A stretch of DNA of 64,000 bases, taken from positions 5,699,001-5,763,000 of the forward strand of contig NZ_CP056775.1 in the NCBI RefSeq assembly GCF_016894445.1, read 5' to 3'. Of the stretch, positions 44,079 through 51,649 are shown piece by piece; the stretch's first letter is position 1; each line of letters opens with the position of its first letter. The notes beneath the pieces were generated by a model, which saw nothing but the letters and a program-made list of their open reading frames with translations, was not told where the DNA came from and searched no databases. The DNA comes from Dyadobacter sandarakinus (lineage in GTDB: Bacteria; Bacteroidota; Bacteroidia; Cytophagales; Spirosomataceae). The position numbers and the translations under genes were made by a program.

Positions 44079-44636
44079 TTAATAGTAATCTGTGCCGCTA
44101 TCAAAGTCGGAGCGATCATCAAATGCGCCAAAATCGTCTTCTTCCAGGTGCATTCCCTTCACGGCTTTCTTGATCAGGCTGATCTGTCCGGCATGGTATA
44201 TATCGTGCTGAATAATACCGTGGATGAGCGTATAGTACGAGTAGTCGCGGCCGGGTACAAATTCTTCCAGGAAACCGTCGTCTTCAAGTTTTTCCAGTTC
44301 TGACACAAGTTCCTCCTGCGAAAGGCTCAGCTCCATCTGGATCGCCTCCCATTCAAATTCGTCCACGACCGGAAATTTCTTCCAGTCCTTATCCTGCGTT
44401 TTGATGTCGAATTCGGCATCACCCTGTATTTTCCTGACCGTGAAAATCCGCCAGGTTGTCATGTGGTAAACGATCTCGGCGATGGAGTGCGTATTGGTAC
44501 TAATCCTGGCTTCTGCCATTTTGGGAGTTACGCCGCGCAGTGCCTCCACGACCGACGGGCCATACCAGGCCTCTTCACTTTCATAGGTATCATTCACTAA
44601 GTCGATGATCCTGAGTATTTCTTCTTTTGCTTCCAT
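44079..44636 (-). CDS. DinB-family protein with acidic C-terminus
   Basis: A 185-residue four-helix protein of the DinB/YfiT superfamily. The expected metal-site histidines are in SIAEIVYHMTTWR and in IHGIIQHDIYHAGQISLI. Members include bacillithiol-dependent transferases, and many have unknown function. The last 20 residues (LEEDDFGAFDDRSDFDSGTD) form an unusually acidic tail outside the domain. It is monocistronic, ending at a clear terminator. An ATG at 44636 starts directly at the first helix. Confidence 0.83.
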   Translation of the reverse strand: MEAKEEILRIIDLVNDTYESEEAWYGPSVVEALRGVTPKMAEARISTNTHSIAEIVYHMTTWRIFTVRKIQGDAEFDIKTQDKDWKKFPVVDEFEWEAIQMELSLSQEELVSELEKLEDDGFLEEFVPGRDYSYYTLIHGIIQHDIYHAGQISLIKKAVKGMHLEEDDFGAFDDRSDFDSGTDYY

Positions 44637-44907
44637 ATATGATGTGTCCGGGTGCTGGTTGTGTTAAATAAAAACTGTTCCAATTTTGTTTGGTAAAGAT
44701 CCGTTCTGGTGCTGCCTATACCCGCCCGGCACAAAAAATGAACTGTGCGCCGCCTGGCTTGCATTGCAACCATTTGTAGTTTGGACGGGTCTGACAAGTG
44801 TCGTTTGCAGCCTTTTTAAAGCTAAAAAAATGGACTGACAATTACGGAAAATAAAATGTTCAATTTCAATTTTCGTTTATTTACCATATTTCAAATTACG
44901 AGAGGAT

Positions 44908-45519
44908 ATGTTGAGGAAAACTTCGTTCGCTTTATTATTTGCCTTCGTAGGGCTGATGTCCTGTTCCAAGGACCCCATCAGCGACCTGTCTACGGAAGAA
45001 ACCCTGGTGTATATTACCAATCACGACAAAACGGCCAATTATAAGAATTACAAAACGTTCAGCATTGTAGATTCGGTACTTGTTGTTGAAAACGACCGCG
45101 CCGGTACCGCGCTCACCGACATTGACCGTGCGCTGCTGCAAAGGCTGGTGACCAACATGCAGCAACTGGGTTACAAATACGTGAGTCCCAAACAAAACCC
45201 GGACGTAGGGATCAATGCTGCCTGGATTACTAATACGTACCTGAATGTGGCGTCGATCCCGTTTTCGTCGTACTATGGCGGGTACTGGGGCGGGGGCGGC
45301 TATGGTTACGGCTACCCGAGCTACTACCAGTATTACGAAACCAGCGAAAGCTACTGGCTGGTGACAATGCTGGATTTCAAAAATCCGAATACAACCAACA
45401 AAACATTTAATGTGATCTGGAATGCCCAGATACGCGGCGCAGGCATCGGAAGCGCCCAGTACATTGACAATATGGTCGACGGGATCTTCGGGCAGTCTGG
45501 TTATTTAAATATCAAATAA
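44908..45519 (+). CDS. DUF4136-domain lipoprotein
   Basis: A 203-residue lipoprotein with lipobox LMSC (signal MLRKTSFALLFAFVGLMSC). The DUF4136 pattern follows: YKNYKTFSIVDSVLV, LVTNMQQLGYKYV, NPDVGINAAWIT, and a closing LDFKNPNTTNKTFNVIWNAQ. A Gly/Tyr-rich loop (YYGGYWGGGGYGYGYPSYY) interrupts the middle. The function of DUF4136 is unknown; members are envelope lipoproteins. One base separates its stop from the next gene, and that gene overlaps the third, so the three are translated as a tight operon. Confidence 0.87.
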   Translation: MLRKTSFALLFAFVGLMSCSKDPISDLSTEETLVYITNHDKTANYKNYKTFSIVDSVLVVENDRAGTALTDIDRALLQRLVTNMQQLGYKYVSPKQNPDVGINAAWITNTYLNVASIPFSSYYGGYWGGGGYGYGYPSYYQYYETSESYWLVTMLDFKNPNTTNKTFNVIWNAQIRGAGIGSAQYIDNMVDGIFGQSGYLNIK

Positions 45520-45520
45520 A

Positions 45521-46180
45521 ATGAAGAGGATTATTGCAGCAGTTCTTTTGATGCTCGGCGGTGGTCAGGCTTTTGCCCAGGACGCTCCCAAGCTATATAC
45601 AGTCGCATCACCTTTTGACCGGTACACGCATTACGTCGTAACCGGGCGATTCACCGGAGCAGTTCCGCTGGGTGCTTTTTCCAAAGATTATATTGATAAA
45701 ACATCCTTTCAGAATGCCTCTATCTCACTGGAATGGGTGTTTCGCAATGCACCTGTTTCCATAGGGGGTGAAATCGGTTCGTACTACTTTGAAAAACGCC
45801 TTCCCCGTACGGTCTACGATAACGGTGACGAAACCATCTCCGCGGTGCAGACGCGCACGTTGTCACAATACCCGGTGGAAGTGTTTGCCAACTATCTCTT
45901 ACTTCCCAAAACATCGTCTGTGCAGCCTTATGTACAGGTGAGCGGCGGTATCAGCATCCTGGACCATACGGTGTACTACGGCAGCTTATCGTCGCAAAAC
46001 CAGAAGGTTGCACCAAGGTACGGCATTGGTGTGGGTTCCAGGTTCCTGTTCCGTAAAGACGGTTCCTTCGGCGCAGATGTTCGTGTCAAATACAGTGGTA
46101 CAGCTTACAAGTTCGAGGAAATTACGAAGGGGATTTCGTCAGTGAATGGGTCTATCGGCCTTTTCTACCGCTGGTGGTAA
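45521..46180 (+). CDS. Outer-membrane beta-barrel protein in DUF4136 operon
   Basis: A 219-residue exported protein with signal MKRIIAAVLLMLGGGQAFAQ. Alternating strand patterns (ASISLEWVFRNAPVSIGGEI, VQPYVQVSGGISIL, SFGADVRVKYSGTAY, NGSIGLFYRWW) and an aromatic C-terminus are typical of small outer-membrane barrels. No specific transport role can be assigned. Its TAA stop shares a base with the ATG of the next gene (TAATG), so the downstream protein is translationally coupled. Confidence 0.8.
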   Translation: MKRIIAAVLLMLGGGQAFAQDAPKLYTVASPFDRYTHYVVTGRFTGAVPLGAFSKDYIDKTSFQNASISLEWVFRNAPVSIGGEIGSYYFEKRLPRTVYDNGDETISAVQTRTLSQYPVEVFANYLLLPKTSSVQPYVQVSGGISILDHTVYYGSLSSQNQKVAPRYGIGVGSRFLFRKDGSFGADVRVKYSGTAYKFEEITKGISSVNGSIGLFYRWW

Positions 46181-48339
46181 TGTTTTTTAAAAGAAGAATT
46201 TTGTTAAAAACCGCATTTCTAAGTATCAGTGTAGGGCTAATTCTTATCTCAGGCTTTTGGGCCTGGAAAAGATTTGGCCCTTCTGATTTTCAAAACCAGC
46301 CTGAATTGACTACCGGCTTCCCGCTGGCGCAGACTCTTGATTCCGCTTCTTCTGCCTGCGACCTGGTTGTTCGGCGCTACCGGCAGATCGGCCGTGAAAT
46401 GCAATTTGAGCTGGCTGCCAATGCTGGTGGCCTGGCACCCTACTACGTTGAAATTACCCAGGGGGCGCGGCAGTTAAAATTTAACAAAGTACCCCACCGC
46501 CTCGGCTTATGGCTCACCATTCCGGATGTTGACCTCCTTGAAGGGGAGGCGCAGGTGCAGGTAATCAGTTTGGGACAGGAAGGCTGCGCAACCAAAGCTG
46601 CTTTCCGGTATGATGCCAGCCTCAAAACCGAGATACCCGACACTTCCACCTGGGTGCGGCAGGGGAGTAAAGACAACCTCCTTGATGTGCGGCCCGTCAA
46701 AAAGGACGGCAAGCTGTACCTGCGCGATTTTGCCGCCTACCAGGACGGGCGTACCAAGGTGGTGATGATCGACGGCATAGCGGTCAATGGATTGGAAAAT
46801 GGGATAGAAGTGCGGCCGGGTTACCTGTACTCGGTCACTGCACGCTGGATTGACGCACCTTATAATGACTGGTGGAATGAGCGCCGGAACCGGACAGTGC
46901 GCCAGCAGAATATCTGGATCAAAGGCGCATCCGATGCACCATCTCAGGGGCCGCTCACCAAAATTCAAATACCTGGCTGGTTCCGCCTTTCAAACAATAT
47001 CCAGGTTGATTTTGATACTTCTTTCCCCGAATTTGAACCCATAAAGGGTAAGCTGACCATGCAATACCGGCTGAATGCCGGCGTAGCACCCGACAGCTAC
47101 CTGCGCCGAGGTGTGCGGTTTTTGAATGGAAGTGAAAAAGGAATACCGGAGTCCCGGATGCACTGGACAGCCACGCCCAACTATTTTGCCGACAAGGATG
47201 CAGCCTGGTTTGCTTCGTTGACGCGCGAGCAGGTGGAGTCATACGCGAATGTTCCGGGTTTCGGTGCCTATGCTTTTGATTTTGAGTTCTGGAACCAGAA
47301 GTACCCGCCCGAAGTGAGGCAGCGGCTGATCTGGTTTTCGGAAAAAATCAGGAAAGACCATCCGCAGATGTACCTGATGGACTACTGGGGTGGGGGAGCA
47401 TATGTGAATCCGCATATCAACAAAAACGGAGGTACCAGTCCATTGAGCCTGGCCGGCGACTATACCGCACCCAAAGCCAATAACCCGAACTTTGACCCGC
47501 TGCCCGACGGAAGCAGTTTCCGGAATATTTTCAATGCCACACCGGCGGATGTATATCCCAAACCCATGTTCGCCCTGGATGAGCAGGGTAATACACCTAA
47601 CAATTTTGTCCTGTTGTCGGCCATTCACACGCATCGCATCAATCGCCTGATTGATTATCAGAAAGGCAACAAGCTCATTTTTTATGGCTGGAACCGCTAC
47701 ATGCCCCTGTACCACGACCCGATCGTACCCTGGCACATTCAGCTGAGCGCGCCAGCCGGAGAGCTGGTTAGCAACCAGCTGGAAATGATGCCGGCCAGTC
47801 AGGCACTCAGCCTTTCCCTGTTTTCACTGGTACTTTTTGACGGGTACTACCTGTGGCATGACAGTGGTCCTTACAGTGCAGACAACAATGCCTACAAAGT
47901 TGGCAAGGATCAGCCCGGCTGGGGGTATGAATGGTTTCCGGCAGATGGAAAAACTCCTGAGTCAGAGATCGGGCGACAGCATACGGGGCATATGGCGCCT
48001 CCATACTGGGATTTTCCTACATCCTATTACGTACTCGGCAACTGGATGGCCAAGCAGACGGAGGATATACTGACGGGTGGGCAGGTGAAAGATCTGCCTT
48101 TTCGGCTGAATGGCAGCTGGATACAGCCGCGCAAGGAACAGGTGTTGCTGGCGATCGACCGTAAGGAGCCTTTTGTTACTTCGGTAATAAATGGAAAGAA
48201 AATCGTGGTACTGGCAGTGGACTCCTTTCAGGCACCGAATGCAACCCGCAGGCTGAATATACAACTGCCCGATGGAACAGAGACGTCCATCGAGCTGTAT
48301 GGTAACTGGCCTTCTTTATACAAAGGAAAACTTAAGTAA
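46180..48339 (+). CDS. Large membrane-anchored envelope protein, unknown, possible TIM-barrel enzyme
   Basis: A 719-residue protein that I do not recognise. An N-terminal membrane anchor (about residues 8-28; LKTAFLSISVGLILISGFWA) is followed by two beta-rich domains to about 300. The second half reads like a hydrolase barrel: AFDFEFWNQKYPPEVRQRLI with clustered acids, YLMDYWGGGAYVNPH, KLIFYGWNRYMPLYHD and LFDGYYLWHDSG. A final beta domain (VLLAIDRKEPFVTSVINGKK) could bind carbohydrate. A glycoside hydrolase-like role is therefore possible but unproven. The start ATG overlaps the stop of the outer-membrane barrel gene, tying it to the DUF4136 operon. Confidence 0.75.
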   Translation: MFFKRRILLKTAFLSISVGLILISGFWAWKRFGPSDFQNQPELTTGFPLAQTLDSASSACDLVVRRYRQIGREMQFELAANAGGLAPYYVEITQGARQLKFNKVPHRLGLWLTIPDVDLLEGEAQVQVISLGQEGCATKAAFRYDASLKTEIPDTSTWVRQGSKDNLLDVRPVKKDGKLYLRDFAAYQDGRTKVVMIDGIAVNGLENGIEVRPGYLYSVTARWIDAPYNDWWNERRNRTVRQQNIWIKGASDAPSQGPLTKIQIPGWFRLSNNIQVDFDTSFPEFEPIKGKLTMQYRLNAGVAPDSYLRRGVRFLNGSEKGIPESRMHWTATPNYFADKDAAWFASLTREQVESYANVPGFGAYAFDFEFWNQKYPPEVRQRLIWFSEKIRKDHPQMYLMDYWGGGAYVNPHINKNGGTSPLSLAGDYTAPKANNPNFDPLPDGSSFRNIFNATPADVYPKPMFALDEQGNTPNNFVLLSAIHTHRINRLIDYQKGNKLIFYGWNRYMPLYHDPIVPWHIQLSAPAGELVSNQLEMMPASQALSLSLFSLVLFDGYYLWHDSGPYSADNNAYKVGKDQPGWGYEWFPADGKTPESEIGRQHTGHMAPPYWDFPTSYYVLGNWMAKQTEDILTGGQVKDLPFRLNGSWIQPRKEQVLLAIDRKEPFVTSVINGKKIVVLAVDSFQAPNATRRLNIQLPDGTETSIELYGNWPSLYKGKLK

Positions 48340-48341
48340 TG

Positions 48342-49415
48342 TTATGAAACCCGTACGTAGCTGCCGAGCCATTTCAGGTGAGTACCGTACTTGTGCATGA
48401 TCTCCTGCGCAGCCGGATCTTCGTAGTGTCCCAGGAACTCGACCAGGAACCAGTACCGGAAAGTGGACTCTCCCCGCATGGGCCGGCTCTCAATTTTGGT
48501 AAGATTGATACCGCGGTCGTTGAAGTCTTTCAGGAATTCGTAAAGTACCCCTGGCCGGTTGGTATTGGGAAGGTTGGCAATGATCGTGGTTTTGTCATCG
48601 GTACTTTTCACATTGGAAAAGTCTTTGGCCAGGATCAGGAACCTGGTTTTGTTCTGGTCGCTGTCCTCGATATTGTCAAACAGGATGGGTACTCCGTAAA
48701 GCCGGGCCGAAATCGATGAGCAGATGGCCGCAGCATCCGGCTCTTCCGACGCCAGCTTGGCAGCCTTTGAGGTAGATTCCACCGCTATCAGTTCAATACC
48801 TAATCCTTCCAGGTACTCGCCTATGAATTTTCCGCATTGACGGAATGCAATGTCTTTTGAATAAATGCGGCGGATATCTCTGAGCGAGTCGGACTGAGAA
48901 GCGAATGTGAAATGCACCTGTAAAAGTACCTCTGCGACAATCGACAGGTTTTTGTCCCGGAGATAATCCACTGTCTCCACGACGATACCTTCCTGGTTAT
49001 TTTCAATGGGCACTACACCGAATTTGGCGCGGCCGGTTTCCACGCTCTCAAAGACTGAATGGATGGTCGGCAGTACGAGGTACTCGCTCATCCCGCCAAA
49101 CCGGCTCTCCGCAGCCTGGTGGGTAAAGCTTCCCTCCGGCCCCAGGTATGATATGCGCTCAGGCAGTTCAAGATTACGGGAAACGGCAAAAATTTCGAAG
49201 AATATGGCGTCAATAGCCTGGCGGGTGAGCAGTCCTGTATTGCGTTTTTCGAGCCGGTCGAGGATCTGCTTTTCTCTTTCAGGCCGGTAAATGATTGCCT
49301 GCGAGGATCGTTTCAATTCACCTACCTGCTTCACCAGCTCCATACGCTCATTGAGGATGTTCAGCAGCTCATCGTCGAGTTGGTCTATTCTGTTCCTTAA
49401 ATCCGTTAATTCCAC
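48342..49415 (-). CDS. pheA: Bifunctional chorismate mutase / prephenate dehydratase
   Basis: A 357-residue enzyme of phenylalanine synthesis. An N-terminal AroQ-type chorismate mutase (about 1-85; LRNRIDQLDDELLNILNERM and YRPEREKQILDRL) is followed by prephenate dehydratase (about 88-270; SYLGPEGSFTHQAA, VVPIENNQEGIV, NKTRFLIL with the catalytic TRF). A C-terminal ACT domain carries the regulatory ESRP motif in INLTKIESRPMRG. The gene lies 112 bases downstream of parE on the same strand. Its stop is two bases from the end of the convergent DUF4136 operon, with no terminator hairpin between. Confidence 0.95.
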   Translation of the reverse strand: MELTDLRNRIDQLDDELLNILNERMELVKQVGELKRSSQAIIYRPEREKQILDRLEKRNTGLLTRQAIDAIFFEIFAVSRNLELPERISYLGPEGSFTHQAAESRFGGMSEYLVLPTIHSVFESVETGRAKFGVVPIENNQEGIVVETVDYLRDKNLSIVAEVLLQVHFTFASQSDSLRDIRRIYSKDIAFRQCGKFIGEYLEGLGIELIAVESTSKAAKLASEEPDAAAICSSISARLYGVPILFDNIEDSDQNKTRFLILAKDFSNVKSTDDKTTIIANLPNTNRPGVLYEFLKDFNDRGINLTKIESRPMRGESTFRYWFLVEFLGHYEDPAAQEIMHKYGTHLKWLGSYVRVS

Positions 49416-49527
49416 AAAGACTATTCTTAAAAGTAAATGGAGTATTGCGTGGCCGGTCGCCTGATGCCATCAATAAAGCGCCTCGTTTCACGATCATACT
49501 GTATGCATCCGAACCTGGAAGCCTTCG

Positions 49528-51399
49528 CTAAACTGCCAGCGCAAGCTCGTCCACATTTTTCTCAATTTTCAGGTTATCAATAATAAAACGCTGCCGCTCA
49601 GGCGTGTTTTTACCCATGTAGTAGCTAAGCAGCTTCTGGATCGAAGTTTCTTTTTGCAGGATTACCGGCTCAATCCGCATGTCCTCGCCGATAAACTTGC
49701 CGAACTCTTCCGGTGAAATTTCACCCAGTCCTTTGAAGCGCGTAATTTCCGGTTTGCTCCCCAGTTTGTTGACTGCTGCCTGCTTTTCCTCTTCGCTGTA
49801 ACAATAGATTGTCTCTTTTTTATTTCTCACCCTGAACAAAGGGGTTTCGAGTACAAAGAGGTGACCATTTCGAACCAGGTCAGGAAAAAATTGCAGGAAA
49901 AAGGTCATCAGCAGCAACCTGATGTGCATTCCGTCCACATCGGCGTCAGTTGCAATGATGATGCGGTTGAAGCGGAGGTTTTCGACCCCGTTTTCAATGT
50001 CCAGGGCATGCTGCAGAAGGTTGAACTCTTCGTTTTCGTAAACAATCTTCTTGGTGAGTCCGAAACAGTTCAGCGGCTTACCACGCAAGCTGAAAACAGC
50101 CTGCGTCTGAATATTGCGCGACTTGGTAATAGACCCGCTCGCCGAGTCGCCCTCGGTAATGAACAGGGTAGTTTCGTACCGGAAGTCATTTTTCAGGTCG
50201 GTGAGGTGAAGTCGGCAGTCGCGCAGCTTTTTGTTGTGCAGGTTGGCCTTTTTGGCGCGGTCATTGGCAAGCTTTTTAATTCCAGCCAGTTCCTTACGCT
50301 CACGTTCCGACTGCTCTATACGTTTTTTCAATGCATCCCGTGATTCCGGGTGCATGTGCAGGTAATTGTCGAGCCGTTCCTTCACAAAGTCATTGACAAA
50401 CGTCCGGACGGTTGTACTATTCGGGTCGGGCGTGATGGTGTTGGAGCCCAGCTTGGTTTTGGTTTGTGATTCAAAAACAGGCTCCTGTACCCGTATGGCG
50501 ACTGCTGCAATAATGGATGAGCGGATATCCTCCGGAGCGTAGTCCTTTCCGAAATGTTCACGCACTGCTTTTACAACAGCTTCGCGGAAAGCAGCCAGGT
50601 GTGTTCCGCCCTGCGTTGTATACTGACCGTTAACAAACGAGTAGTACTCTTCCCCGTACTGGTTTCCGTGGGTCATTGCAAACTCAATATCCTCTCCTTT
50701 GAGGTGGATGATCGAGTAGCGGAGCGTTTCAGCATCCGACTTGCTCTGAAGCAGGTCGAGGAGACCGTTTTGGGAGAAAAACTTTTGCCCGTTGAAGTTG
50801 ATCGTGAGTCCTGCATTGAGATAGCAGTAGTTCCAGATCATGTTTTCGAGGTACTGCGGGATGTACCTGAAGTTTTTGAAAATATGATTATCGGGCTCAA
50901 AAATGATATGGGTGCCATTGCGCTGTGAGCTGGTACCTTCTTTAGATTCTCCCAGCAGGGTACCTTGCTGAAATTCTGCACTTTTAGTTTTGCCGTCGCG
51001 GAAAGATTGTACCTTGAAATAGCTGGAAAGTGCATTTACAGCTTTGGTACCCACGCCGTTCAGCCCGACGGATTTCTGAAATGCACCAGAGTCGTACTTG
51101 CCGCCCGTGTTAATTTTAGAAACACAATCGACTACTTTTCCCAGCGGAATACCCCGGCCATAGTCACGGACTTCCACGCGGTGCTCCGAAATCTTTATTT
51201 CGATGGTCTTTCCATTGCCCATCATATGCTCGTCAATCGAGTTGTCGACGATTTCTTTTACCAGTACGTAAATACCATCATCCACAGACGATCCGTCGCC
51301 AAGCTTACCGATATACATCCCTGGTCTGAGTCGGATATGTTCCTTCCAGTCCAGCGACTTAATACTGTCCTCATTGTACTGTGCAGTGGGTTGCTCCAT
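49528..51399 (-). CDS. parE: DNA topoisomerase IV subunit B
   Basis: A 623-residue type IIA topoisomerase ATPase subunit for chromosome decatenation. The GHKL ATPase has VKEIVDNSIDE, RPGMYIGKLGDG, and the ATP lid GLNGVGTKAVNALSSYF. The transducer region carries QYTTQGGTH. The TOPRIM domain has LFITEGDSASGSITK and DADVDGMHIRLLLM. The length and SLRGKPLNCFG are more typical of ParE-type proteins in Bacteroidota than of GyrB, which is usually longer by a small insert. parC is not in the window. An inverted repeat with seven-base arms at 51410-51427 lies in its leader. Confidence 0.9.
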   Translation of the reverse strand: MEQPTAQYNEDSIKSLDWKEHIRLRPGMYIGKLGDGSSVDDGIYVLVKEIVDNSIDEHMMGNGKTIEIKISEHRVEVRDYGRGIPLGKVVDCVSKINTGGKYDSGAFQKSVGLNGVGTKAVNALSSYFKVQSFRDGKTKSAEFQQGTLLGESKEGTSSQRNGTHIIFEPDNHIFKNFRYIPQYLENMIWNYCYLNAGLTINFNGQKFFSQNGLLDLLQSKSDAETLRYSIIHLKGEDIEFAMTHGNQYGEEYYSFVNGQYTTQGGTHLAAFREAVVKAVREHFGKDYAPEDIRSSIIAAVAIRVQEPVFESQTKTKLGSNTITPDPNSTTVRTFVNDFVKERLDNYLHMHPESRDALKKRIEQSERERKELAGIKKLANDRAKKANLHNKKLRDCRLHLTDLKNDFRYETTLFITEGDSASGSITKSRNIQTQAVFSLRGKPLNCFGLTKKIVYENEEFNLLQHALDIENGVENLRFNRIIIATDADVDGMHIRLLLMTFFLQFFPDLVRNGHLFVLETPLFRVRNKKETIYCYSEEEKQAAVNKLGSKPEITRFKGLGEISPEEFGKFIGEDMRIEPVILQKETSIQKLLSYYMGKNTPERQRFIIDNLKIEKNVDELALAV

Positions 51400-51649
51400 T
51401 ATCTTTTAGAATCCTGCAGGCAGGATTTTGGGTTTGTGTTTTTAATAATTGGGGTATGTCGTTCGTTACGCAGTTGTAACTGTTTTTTTGCTTCTGCCGC
51501 CACGCTCCGAATCACAGAAATTCTTTAAAAATAGGAAAAATCTAATTTACTTTGCCATGATATACACATCACGATCTTAAACATGCTCATTTTCAACATT
51601 CAAAAATACTCGTGCTCAGCGCAGTTTTAATGAGTGGAACGGCATCACA

